A stretch of 64,000 bases of DNA from NCBI RefSeq assembly GCF_003337415.1, contig NZ_QPJT01000011.1:1-64000 (forward strand). Reading direction: 5' to 3'. This document shows, piece after piece, positions 46,401 to 54,050 of the stretch; positions within the stretch are counted from its first letter, which is position 1, and every line of letters starts with the position of its first letter. This stretch comes from Anaerobacterium chartisolvens (lineage in GTDB: Bacteria; Bacillota; Clostridia; Acetivibrionales; DSM-27016). The translations under genes and the position numbers were made by a program. A model generated the notes under the pieces. It worked only from the letters and a program-made list of their open reading frames with translations, had not been told where the DNA came from and made no database searches.

Positions 46401-46571
46401 AAGCTGCCAGAATTCTTCTGGGGAATTCGCCCCTCCGGGGAACCTGCACGCCATTCCAACAACAGCGATAGAATGCTGCTTTTTTAACGACCTTATTTCC
46501 TCATCCAGCTTAACTATTGTTTCGGTTGCCTTTTTTAAGGCCTTTTCATATTTTTCCTCAATACCAGCCAT
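40473..46571 (-). CDS. Hybrid PKS-NRPS: KS-AT-ACP-aminotransferase-condensation
   Basis: A 2032-residue assembly-line protein. Residues 1-30 form a coiled-coil docking region. The KS domain (about 35-460) has Cys205 in DTACSSS, His340 (EAHASATP) and His378. The AT domain (about 550-860) has Ser646 in GHSIG and HAFH at 747-750, the pattern for malonyl-CoA. The ACP has Ser972 in GFDSLM. A class III PLP aminotransferase spans about 1140-1560, with Lys1394 in YGKVIGGGF. The condensation domain (about 1585-2010) has HHIISDG at 1712-1718. This matches the beta-aminoacyl module of iturin/mycosubtilin and microcystin systems, but the protein ends after the condensation domain with no adenylation or carrier domain. 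AGGAGG lies upstream of the start. Confidence 0.93.
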   Translation of the reverse strand: MAGIEEKYEKALKKATETIVKLDEEIRSLKKQHSIAVVGMACRFPGGANSPEEFWQLLSQGRDTVSEIPKSRFDINKYYSPDMDAPGKIYTRYGNFLNVAVDEFDASFFEIAPIEAESMDPQQRLLLEVSWEALENAGIFPANIRGSKTGVFIGSMGNEFQNLLLGTSKEITPYCATGVSPFAACGRLSYFYDFNGPSMSVDTACSSSLVALHYACESLRNKGCDMAMVGGVSLILIPQYYMALSRLKAISADGKSRSFSADADGYGRGEGCGFVIVKRLSDALRDGDNILAVIEGTEVLHDGKSNGLTAPNGLAQERLIKSALTKAGVSPKDVDYIEAHASATPLGDPIEINSLNTVYGGERIKPLLVGSVKSNIGHLEASAGMAGLIKLILSIQNEMLPPSINCGQLNAEIPWSNIPVEIVKSPTPWKRGTRTRIAGLSSLGLGGTITHVIVREPPQVDALPQAPGLEMILTLSAKTDNAIMDMARKYLRYIQSTSDNIADICYSSNISRCYFPVRASFVGSTREALARKLEAYISRSKNTAPIGLDNKSIVFLFTGQGSQYPGMGGELYRLFKVFKDSMDECDRLFSRHIDKSVIDLLYSEASNKETLEKTVYTQPVIFSLEYSLSKLWESFGVKPDYVMGHSIGSFAAACIAGVFTLSDAVYLVASRGSIVQSLPGNGMMGTILSNEETVASLIKESGLCDVSIAAVNNRDIVTISGAKDSVELILNKARENKIFTERLSISHAFHSPMINAVLGKFKEALDVVTFSKPKITIISDLTGKPAQPDEITTPQYWLRHISMPVRFYDAIRTIEAKGASIFIEVGAKALLCGFIQESVNKKDILCLPSLREAKSSWEQMLTSISSLYKNNIDINWNSLSEIYKNARKTALPNYPFQKKSFWFKSNTQTASEPTADKNVKGFNNLTARETEDVHMDITALEEQLKLLINEITGLEINEIKSDTDLFTLGFDSLMLVHLRNKIEKEYSVDVTLNKFMVDLRSVKMIAEYLKEKMPVKSMSEEACECIPLSNTIPAAVDSNLQSSGLQGIINQQLEIMHKQLDTLNRLNGVDTVANSGTSLTPAPAYQSSLDNHAKPVDKAQSASFTLRAMKFDDDPFTEEQKLFVDSLVKRYNERTKKSKEYSQKSRAVLSDWISSLNFRMSFKEMIYPLQALKSKGSRFWDVDENEYIDMAIGYGVNFFGNSPQFIIDAVQNQLKEGWELGPQTDLAGETAALICEMTGCERVAFANTGSEAVMTAVRIARTVTQRSKVVLFKGAFHGNSDIILGISMGNKTVPTSPGIMQGAVEDVVVLEYGAPETLEKIREIGHELAAVLVEPVQSRNPELQPKEFLHNVRAITQQMGSALIFDEIINGFRICQGGAQAHFGVKADIVTYGKVIGGGFPIGVIAGKAKYLDAVDGGWWQFGDGSYPAKEVTSFAGTFCKHPVSLAACRAVLLKMKEEGNALQERVNKLTSDTVNTLNNYFEDNDVPLRIKYFASQFRFDGYGGLDLRKLPIEIELFFYLMIHKGIYVWEKRICYFSTAHTQEDANKFIDAIKESVSELRSGGFEFTSKKKSTESRLIQSRLGDNYFSMSALQKGQFILDKMVKDNLAYHISGAMMVEGPLSLEKVSLVLGQLAKRHKLLSTGFELKDGKPVQKVHENVCFEPIYKKGNEEDLKKHIEEFITAFDLAKPPLARVLIVEISPVRFLFAVDFHHIISDGISMGIFIQEFISLYEDRYLQMPAKCYRDYIELEERYFMEGEFSSHKKFWKEKLSGELPTLMLPTDFPRPEKQSFSGNRICFSIPEEKTENMKAFGKSTGTSLFMIMFSLFDVLLNSISDCDDIIIGIPMSVRLEQGFENCFGLLTNSVAFRTYPSSEKRFTDLLTEVKSEMLNMFAYGGYPFSHMVEELKIKRIPGRNPVFDVMFSFENANDQILKIRDLTFTNYQYDLKHVTFDINFESMEKEGRIDVYFNYNTGLFKKETVSAFIKCFEKIVDLVLSDNNILISDIKSHIDSAYSIKKVNKLMNISKISFNC

Positions 46572-46645
46572 ATCAAAAAACCTGCCTCCTCAATCCATAC
46601 AACAAATGTTTATAATGATGCAAGCAATTTTTATTCATAAAAAGC

Positions 46646-49600
46646 CTAATCGCTTATGCGGCTAAGTAGGCTTTCCAAGTCCTTCAAGGCATCTGATCCC
46701 GATGCTTCCTCCTCGCCCTCGCTGCTGCTTAATATCCCCTCAAAGCTGATAACATTTTTTATAAAATATTCGGCCATTTTTTCAACTGTAGGATAATTGA
46801 AAAACAGTGCCGCAGACAATGGAGCAGCAAACAATTCACACAGCCTGTTTCTTAGCTCCACTGTCATTAACGAGTCCACTCCCTGCTCCATGACGGGCCT
46901 TTTCTTATTTATTTTATCCGCCGGGAGTCTTAATACCGCTGCAAGCTCCTTAACAAGAAGATTTTCAATATAGCCTATTCTCGCGTCATTATCCAATTCA
47001 AGCATTGCTTCCAAATGAACTCTGAGATGCCCGGGGATATCGCTTCCCGAATCCTGTGTTACAAGCCTGCTAAATCTCGCAGACCTGGCAGTCCCGGGGT
47101 TTTTTTGCGACCACAGCTTCCAATCCACTTTAAATAAGCCTGTCTGTACCGGTTTCCTGTCAACAATGGTTTCAAGGGAATACATTACCTGCTCTATACT
47201 CATGCCGCCGATACCGGCTTGCTCCAATAAAGTCATAACCTCGCTGTTTCTTGAGGTAACACCCACCTCTGCCAGCACCCCAAGGTTTATTGTTGTCGCC
47301 GGAAGCCTCAGAGACTTTCTGTAATACGCAAAGGCTTCCAGAAAGGAGTTTGCGGCAACATAATTAACCTGCCCTGTATTGCCTATTAGAGAGGCTATGG
47401 AAGAAAATGAAACAAAGAAGTCCAACGGCTGTGTTAAGGTGGCATTGTGCAGATTCATGGCCCCCGCCGCCTTTGGCAGCATAACCTTCGTGAGCCTGGC
47501 TTGGGTCATATCCTCAATAAAGCCGTCATCCAACACCATTGCTCCATGAAATATTCCTCTTATGGGGGGCATTTTTTGAGCCGTTTCGTTAATCAACTTC
47601 CAAACCTCGTTATAATCCGCAATATCAATTGCCGCTGCCATAACATTTACTCCCGATTTCTCCATAGCTGCAACGGCTTCCCTTGCTTCATCGGTCGAAG
47701 CTCCTGTACGGCTTATCAGCACAAGGCTGTCTGCACCTTTGGAAGCCAGCCATTTGCCGATTTCCAGACCAAGCCCCCTTGTGCCTCCGGTTATTATGTA
47801 TGTGGAATCCTTTTTAACAATTTCTTTTGACACCTCTGAGGGCAAATGAATTTTACAGTCTGAAATTTTAAGACTGACCGCGCCTATGCTTTCCGACTGA
47901 TAGGCCGCAGTAAAGCAATCGGCGGCGTTCTGTGCGTCAAAGACGGTTTGAGGAAGCGGGGCATACGCTCCGCTTAAAAAGCCTTCGCGAACCTGATTCC
48001 AGACTTTAAGACCCGTCCTGCTGTTATTGCAGATGTTTTCTAAATCTATTGATGAAATTGATATGTTTTTATTCAGTAAATTACCTGTTAAGCGTATTTC
48101 TTCAGAGGAATCATTTTTACCCACCTGTATAAAGCAGCCGTATTGAGCCAAAAGTCTTAAGCTCTGAGTTCTTTTTTCTCCGGAAATTTCCCCGAACACT
48201 ATGTCAACTCCGGCTTTGTCGGTTGCCGTATATATTTCATTTATAAAATCCAGAGAGTTAATATCCATTACATGGCCTATTCCCAACGCCTTAAGGTATT
48301 CAATCTGCTTACTGTTTTTTGCGGTTGCGTATATTTCCGCTTCATTTTTCCGGGCTACCTCAACCGCTGCCAATCCAACTGCTCCGGCGGCATCGTGAAT
48401 AAGCACCTTTGAGCCCTTCTGGATACCGGCAATATTGATAAGCCCATGGACGGCAAGTATAAATGGAGCTATACTGACTATATCTCCGGATGCCATATAC
48501 GGAGGCTTTTTCATAACATAGCCATTTTGATTTACATTCACGCGGGATTTTATGCTGCCGCCTTCAACACAGGCGATTACTTCGTCTCCGGGAGAAAAGA
48601 GGCTTACATTCCGGCCGACTCTGCTTACCGTGCCGCAGCATTCTGTGCCCAATACCTGCTTTGCTTCCTTTGCGCCCGCCATTTTAGGAGGAATTCTGCC
48701 CATAAGCTCATAAGCATCCTGAGCGGCTATACCACAGCCCGTTACCATGATCTCTATTTCATCAGGTTCCGGGTGCCTGTCGGAAAATTCCCTGAAGTAT
48801 AAGCTGTCGGGTTTTCCGACATTACCTATTTCAAGGCTGATATTAGCATCATTTGTAAAAACCTCTTTTTGGGGAACCGAACCGTCGTTTTCAGCAAGCC
48901 TTGTATGAATTATATGCCGCACATATCTTGTATGGTCTCTGTATGCCACATCTTCGTCATTATTGTCGGACAGCATTTCATCTATTGCCGATGACAGCAC
49001 TGGCTCATCGGGATTCACATCAAGATCTATGTTTTTACAGACAATGTTCAGGTGTTCATTGCTTATAAGCCTGTTTAAAGCTGTAAGGCCGCCTGCCTGC
49101 AAATTAAGCCGTGTCTCATTGCCTGTCACTTCATATGCGTTATATGTAATAATCCCCACTTTTAAATCTTCATCACCATGGGACTTGGACCAGGCCTGTA
49201 TAATATATACCGCTTGCAGGCTGTAATCCATAGCCCGCCTTGCCGTGTCGGTATCTTCTGTATCATTGGCGGAAGGGGAGGGGATGTAAAGAATATTTAC
49301 TTTTTTATCTGTTTTTATATCGGAAAAAACAGATAGGATTTTTTCATAGCCGTCTGTGGATAAATCGCCTGCGTTTACCAGCCTGTACTCATGCCCATGC
49401 TTTGAGATTGTGCCGGCTATTGCGTCGGTTTCAGCGTTATCATGGGCAAATATCAGCCAATATGGGTCACAGGAGCTTGTTTTGGGCTTTTGCGATTCTT
49501 CCCATACAATATCATATATCCATGAATCCATAACGTGGTCTTTCCAAGCTTCATCCTTGGGAACACGCTGGCACTCCAAATCCAGAAGCTCGGCAAATAC

Positions 49601-52600
49601 ATTTCCGTCTCCGTCGAGGAGGTATAGATCCCCCGTGATTGAAGCCTGTGTTGTATTAACTATGTTAAGATAGCTCCAGCAGCAGCCTCCCGGTGAGTTG
49701 TAGTAATTTACCCTGCCTATTTTAGCCGGAATGACCAATTTATCAAATAAAGCCGCCAGAGTTTGTATTGCTCCATCGAGCACGGTGGGGTGCAGGAAAT
49801 ATTTATCAACATCGGTAAGTGAAGCGGAGGCCTCAATTCTTGCCACTATAGCTTTGTCACCGCGATAGATTTCCTTAACGGTTCTGAAGTAGGGATAGTA
49901 TTGCAGTCCTAAGGAAGCCAGATCCTTATAGAACTGTTCTACACTGAGTACCTCGGGACATTGATTTTTTAACCGGGATATTTCAGCCAGAGGCTTTGCG
50001 TTTTTTGATACCGGCTCATGAAGAATACGCCCGCTTGCGTGCTGCATCCAACCGTTGTTGCTGTTTGAGCGGCTGTAAATGCCATAATCCCTGTTCTTGG
50101 TATCAAGATATGAATGTAATAGCTGAACCTCCTTGCCGTTAATGGACAGCATATTGTGAAATCTTAAATTTTCAAGGCAGCAGCCGGTGCTGTCAGGTCT
50201 TTCAGCGTTAAACAGCGCCAATGCCCCTTCAACATATGCCGCTCCGGGGAAAACAATATTGCTTTCCACCCTGTGGTCGTTAAGGAACGGTAGCAGGTGT
50301 TGATTGAGCTCAACCTCATATGATAAATGAGGAGAGGATACAATTTTATTGCAGAATAAATGTCCCTCCGAGCCTAAACGGTCATTTCTGGATGCTTCAG
50401 TTTCGTTAAACGGACATTTTTCCTTCTGCCAAGGGTATCTTGGCAAATCTACCATTTTACCGCCTGAGATAAAAGGACTCCAATCAATATTAACTCCCAA
50501 AGTATAGAATTGTGCGACTGCTTCATAGAAAGAAACAAGCTCAGGCTCTTTGCGGTTAAGGGTTTGAAGACATATGCCCTTGCTGCCGGCATTTTGCAGA
50601 CATTCCTTTATAGAGGTCTTTAATACCGGGTGCGGCCCCACTTCCAAGAACAGAGTGTACCCGTCTTCAACCATTTTGCTGCATGTCTTTGCAAAACGTA
50701 CTGTTTGGCGGACATTATTCCACCAATACTCAGCATTTATTGAGCCGCCGTTAATAACATCCCCTGTGACGGTTGAATACAGGGGATAGATTTCCTTTGA
50801 TGGCTTGAGGAATTCCAACGACTCAAGCAGCTCATCCTTTATTTGATCCATAACAGCACTGTGATACGGAACCTCAACATTCATGAGCTTGTTGAAGACA
50901 TGCCTTTCATCAAGGGCTTTGGATATTTCAAGCAGATGATCCTCTTCCCCTGCAAGCGTGACAGAGTTTGCACTGTTTATTGCGGCAATGGATATATCCG
51001 GGTAGGAGACAAGCACAGCTAAAGCCTCCTCCTCTGAAAGGCCTATTGCAAGCATTTTTCCCTGACCCGCTGTTGTCTGCTGCAAACGGCTTCTGGTGTA
51101 GCTGACCAATATGGCGTCCTCAAGCGACAGGGCACCTGAGCAATACGCCGAGGCAACCTCTCCCACGCTGTGTCCTGCAATTGCGTGAGGCGTAATACCG
51201 AACCTTTTTAAAAGCTCTGTCAATGCCACCTGCATAAGAAAGTTCGCAGGCTGGGCAACCTTTGTCTCTGCCATTTTTGAGGTGTGCTCATCCTTAAGCA
51301 TTTCCTCAAGAATAGACCACCCGGAGAAGCCCTTGAATATTTCATCACATTTTTCAAGCATTTGGCGGAATACCGGCTCATTTTCATACAGCTCGCGTCC
51401 CATTTTCCACCATTGCGGCCCCATGCCGGTATATATAAAGGCAATTTTAGGCTGGGTTTTAATATCGGCATTATTTGATACAATCCCTTTAACACATTGG
51501 CCGTTTACATATGCTTCAAGAAGCCTTGCCATATCCTCCCGGGACTGCGCGGCTATACCAAGCCTTAGCTGATGATGGGAACGGCGCTTGGCGCAGGTAT
51601 ATATTATGTCGTTTGTTGCAAATTCATCATCTTTTATGATGTCAATATAGTCCTTTGCCAACTGAATAAGCGCGTCCTCACTTCTTGCGGTAACAGGAAG
51701 AATGGATAAGGAGGGTCTTTGCCCCGACTCTGCCGGAGCATTGAGGGCTATGGCGGGAGCCTCTTGCAATACTGCATGTGCATTTGTTCCGCCAAAACCG
51801 AAGCTGTTTACAGAGGCTGTTAACAGCTTGTTTTTGGGAAGCTCTTCAACCTCCACAGGCACTTTTAAGAATAGGCTGTCGTATTCCAGCTTTGGGTTGG
51901 GCACTTTGAAGTGGATATTTGGAGGAACCATTTTTTTCTTAAGGCACAGCGCAGCCTTTACAAGCCCGCTTACTCCCGCGACGGCTTCCATATGCCCCAT
52001 ATTTGACTTCAGCGAACCCACCAAAACCTTTTCATCAGCATTTCTATTTTCAGCTATGACAGCATTGATAGCTTTTAATTCCACAGGATCGCCTGCCTGA
52101 GTTCCCGTTCCATGTGCCTCGATATAATAAATATCCGACGGGCTGACACCGCATTCTTTATAAACTCGTCTTATGAGAGCTTCCTGAGCTTCGGCATTGG
52201 GTATTGTAATTGCAGGAGTTTGGCCATCCTGATTGACGCCCGTCCCTTTTATCAGCGCATATATAGCATCTCCATCCGCCAACGCCTGACTGTATGGCTT
52301 TAAAATAATACTGGCAGCCCCCTCGCTGCGCGTATAGCCTCCCGCTTCAATGTCAAAGGTTTTACATCTGCCATGCTGAGACAGAAAGCCGCCTTTAGAC
52401 ACACTTATAAAGGACTCCGGCCTGAGCATAATATGAACCCCTCCGGCTATTGCCAGAGAGCTTTCATTATTCCATATGCTTTGACATGCATGGTGTATTG
52501 CTACGAGAGATGAGGAGCAGGCAGTATCTATGGTAAGGCTTGGGCCTCTGAAATCAAAGGTGTAGGAAATTCTGTTGGAGAGGTTTCCCAGAGAAAATCC

Positions 52601-53065
52601 GGCTGCCGTATGCATATTAATAGCATCACGGTTAATCGGATTGAACTGCATTAAAAAAAAGTCTGCAAAAAATCCTCCTATAAATACCCCCACATTCCTG
52701 CCTCTGAGTGATTCAAGCTGCAGCCCCGCATCTTCTATGGCCTCATATGTTACCTCCAGCAGCATTCTCTGCTGGGGATCGATATTTGGGGCTTCTCTTG
52801 GGGAAATTCCAAAAAACATGGAATCAAACAGCGTTATGTCTTCCTTAAGAAAGCCTCCCTGAACGACATATGTTTTACCGGGCTTTTCCTTGTCAGCATC
52901 AAAGAATAACCTTTTATCCCAGCGATCTTTAGGGACTTCAGTAATTGCGTCGGACTTATTAATTAAGAGGCTCCATAATTCCTCGGGTGATTGTACACCC
53001 CCCGGCAGGTGGCAGCCTATTCCGATTATTGCGATTTGGTCTTTCTCTTGATTTGAGTGTCTCAT
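46646..53065 (-). CDS. Fully reducing type I PKS: KS-AT-DH-ER-KR-ACP
   Basis: A 2139-residue single-module PKS. The KS (about 10-435) has Cys183 (DTACSSS), His318 and His358. The AT (about 540-830) has Ser633 in GHSVGE and VPYHS at 732-736. The DH (about 900-1160) has His931 and Asp1097. A structural region of about 240 residues shows no methyltransferase motif. The ER (about 1405-1735) has the NADPH loop HDAAGAVGLAA. The KR (about 1755-1930) has TGGTRGLG, LDD at 1845-1847 (B-type) and Tyr1902. The ACP has Ser2065 in GVDSLM. All reductive sites look intact. A lone, complete module at the head of an operon could act iteratively to make a saturated chain for the hybrid protein. It lacks a thioesterase. 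Confidence 0.94.
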   Translation of the reverse strand: MRHSNQEKDQIAIIGIGCHLPGGVQSPEELWSLLINKSDAITEVPKDRWDKRLFFDADKEKPGKTYVVQGGFLKEDITLFDSMFFGISPREAPNIDPQQRMLLEVTYEAIEDAGLQLESLRGRNVGVFIGGFFADFFLMQFNPINRDAINMHTAAGFSLGNLSNRISYTFDFRGPSLTIDTACSSSLVAIHHACQSIWNNESSLAIAGGVHIMLRPESFISVSKGGFLSQHGRCKTFDIEAGGYTRSEGAASIILKPYSQALADGDAIYALIKGTGVNQDGQTPAITIPNAEAQEALIRRVYKECGVSPSDIYYIEAHGTGTQAGDPVELKAINAVIAENRNADEKVLVGSLKSNMGHMEAVAGVSGLVKAALCLKKKMVPPNIHFKVPNPKLEYDSLFLKVPVEVEELPKNKLLTASVNSFGFGGTNAHAVLQEAPAIALNAPAESGQRPSLSILPVTARSEDALIQLAKDYIDIIKDDEFATNDIIYTCAKRRSHHQLRLGIAAQSREDMARLLEAYVNGQCVKGIVSNNADIKTQPKIAFIYTGMGPQWWKMGRELYENEPVFRQMLEKCDEIFKGFSGWSILEEMLKDEHTSKMAETKVAQPANFLMQVALTELLKRFGITPHAIAGHSVGEVASAYCSGALSLEDAILVSYTRSRLQQTTAGQGKMLAIGLSEEEALAVLVSYPDISIAAINSANSVTLAGEEDHLLEISKALDERHVFNKLMNVEVPYHSAVMDQIKDELLESLEFLKPSKEIYPLYSTVTGDVINGGSINAEYWWNNVRQTVRFAKTCSKMVEDGYTLFLEVGPHPVLKTSIKECLQNAGSKGICLQTLNRKEPELVSFYEAVAQFYTLGVNIDWSPFISGGKMVDLPRYPWQKEKCPFNETEASRNDRLGSEGHLFCNKIVSSPHLSYEVELNQHLLPFLNDHRVESNIVFPGAAYVEGALALFNAERPDSTGCCLENLRFHNMLSINGKEVQLLHSYLDTKNRDYGIYSRSNSNNGWMQHASGRILHEPVSKNAKPLAEISRLKNQCPEVLSVEQFYKDLASLGLQYYPYFRTVKEIYRGDKAIVARIEASASLTDVDKYFLHPTVLDGAIQTLAALFDKLVIPAKIGRVNYYNSPGGCCWSYLNIVNTTQASITGDLYLLDGDGNVFAELLDLECQRVPKDEAWKDHVMDSWIYDIVWEESQKPKTSSCDPYWLIFAHDNAETDAIAGTISKHGHEYRLVNAGDLSTDGYEKILSVFSDIKTDKKVNILYIPSPSANDTEDTDTARRAMDYSLQAVYIIQAWSKSHGDEDLKVGIITYNAYEVTGNETRLNLQAGGLTALNRLISNEHLNIVCKNIDLDVNPDEPVLSSAIDEMLSDNNDEDVAYRDHTRYVRHIIHTRLAENDGSVPQKEVFTNDANISLEIGNVGKPDSLYFREFSDRHPEPDEIEIMVTGCGIAAQDAYELMGRIPPKMAGAKEAKQVLGTECCGTVSRVGRNVSLFSPGDEVIACVEGGSIKSRVNVNQNGYVMKKPPYMASGDIVSIAPFILAVHGLINIAGIQKGSKVLIHDAAGAVGLAAVEVARKNEAEIYATAKNSKQIEYLKALGIGHVMDINSLDFINEIYTATDKAGVDIVFGEISGEKRTQSLRLLAQYGCFIQVGKNDSSEEIRLTGNLLNKNISISSIDLENICNNSRTGLKVWNQVREGFLSGAYAPLPQTVFDAQNAADCFTAAYQSESIGAVSLKISDCKIHLPSEVSKEIVKKDSTYIITGGTRGLGLEIGKWLASKGADSLVLISRTGASTDEAREAVAAMEKSGVNVMAAAIDIADYNEVWKLINETAQKMPPIRGIFHGAMVLDDGFIEDMTQARLTKVMLPKAAGAMNLHNATLTQPLDFFVSFSSIASLIGNTGQVNYVAANSFLEAFAYYRKSLRLPATTINLGVLAEVGVTSRNSEVMTLLEQAGIGGMSIEQVMYSLETIVDRKPVQTGLFKVDWKLWSQKNPGTARSARFSRLVTQDSGSDIPGHLRVHLEAMLELDNDARIGYIENLLVKELAAVLRLPADKINKKRPVMEQGVDSLMTVELRNRLCELFAAPLSAALFFNYPTVEKMAEYFIKNVISFEGILSSSEGEEEASGSDALKDLESLLSRISD

Positions 53066-53173
53066 AAGCTTTCTCTTTCCATAAGTTATTTTAAATAAAA
53101 ATTTGAAACCTTATATTCTGAAGCTTTGGGTGTGGAAGATGACGTACAGCATTTAAAAGTACAAAAACTAACA

Positions 53174-53209
53174 ATTATAGACTATAAAGTACAATGCACG
53201 GCAAAACTT
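53174..53209 (-). promoter_or_regulatory. Duplicated promoter-like element, proximal copy
   Basis: The plus-strand text ATTATAGACTATAAAGTAC, then nine variable bases and CAAAACTT, recurs at 53505-53540 with 30 of 36 positions identical. Read toward the PKS genes, it gives TATAAT as a -10 and TTGCCG as a possible -35 at a long 19-bp spacing. It lies about 110 bp before the PKS start. Confidence 0.5.
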
Positions 53210-53504
53210 GAGCCTTTGACAGTTAAAACTTTTTAAACACTACTTAAAGCTTTGCCATCACTGGATTTATTATGTCAAATTTTACTTTTAAAAACTGCGT
53301 ACTTTTTTGTGATTTACGTTTAAATTTAAATTCTATTTACAAACGTAACTAAAATGAAATAAACTATGAATAAATACAGTATTCTCAGGGCCTATAACAT
53401 ATGCCTCAAAAAAAGTACACACTTTTTTAAAATACTAAACACTTTAAAACCGCCATTTACAATACTTGCAAGGATTTTTATCCTCTTCAGTTACCAAAGA
53501 TGGG

Positions 53505-53540
53505 ATTATAGACTATAAAGTACCATATCAGACAAAACTT
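53505..53540 (-). promoter_or_regulatory. Duplicated promoter-like element, distal copy
   Basis: The second copy of the 36-bp element keeps the first 19 bases and the final CAAAACTT exactly. Read on the minus strand it carries TATAAT and TTGTCT, again 19 bp apart, about 440 bp before the PKS start. Conservation of both blocks but not the middle suggests a tandem promoter or a regulator site. Confidence 0.5.
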
Positions 53541-53771
53541 TGTCAAGTTAATTCAGCATTAATTTAATTTTAAATCTCATCAAAGTATTTAAAATTACAG
53601 GAGAATAAAAATTAAGAGTTATTTTTGCAATAATTTTAAGAATTATGTAATGAAATAATATAAATTTAAGAATTTACTTTTTATAAACAATAAGAGGAAT
53701 AATAAAACATAATTATACAAAAAGATAGAAAAAAAGACAATATAAATAACAAAAAGCTCAAAAAATCGTCA

Positions 53772-53819
53772 AAAACTTACTATATTTTACATGTAAAAAT
53801 GTAAAATATAGTAAGTTTT
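53772..53819. other. Perfect 21-bp inverted repeat with 6-nt loop
   Basis: The arms (53772-53792 and 53799-53819) begin AAAACTTACTATATTTTACA and are exact complements. One arm ends in TTTT. It lies between the two divergent promoters. It could insulate them as a bidirectional terminator or serve as an operator. Confidence 0.7.
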
Positions 53820-53905
53820 ACTCTAAAATTCAAAGAATAGCTTAATATTAACTTTACAATTGATATAATTTTTGGCTTTATTGAGAATACATTGTAAAAA
53901 AGTGC

Positions 53906-53935
53906 TTGATTTTGTATATAACTTTTTGGTAGAAT
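53906..53935 (+). promoter_or_regulatory. Promoter of the plus-strand biosynthetic arm
   Basis: TTGATT (53906-53911) and TAGAAT (53930-53935) are 18 bp apart. The start of transcription would be near 53942, about 110 bp before the DUF169 gene. Confidence 0.5.
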
Positions 53936-54050
53936 GATGTCAAATATAAATTATTAAGTATTTATGGTGATTATTCATAAAAATGCTACAATTTTATACA
54001 AATACAATACATAAAACATGATATCTATTTTTTAGATTGGGGGGAGTCAA

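Larger units (their letters stand above)
53066..54050. promoter_or_regulatory. Divergent control region of the biosynthetic cluster
   Basis: This very AT-rich gap of 985 bp separates the two arms. It contains a duplicated 36-bp promoter-like sequence on the minus strand, a perfect long hairpin and a plus-strand promoter, each listed separately. Motifs such as AAAGTAC and its complement recur through it. No protein gene is convincing. Confidence 0.6.
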
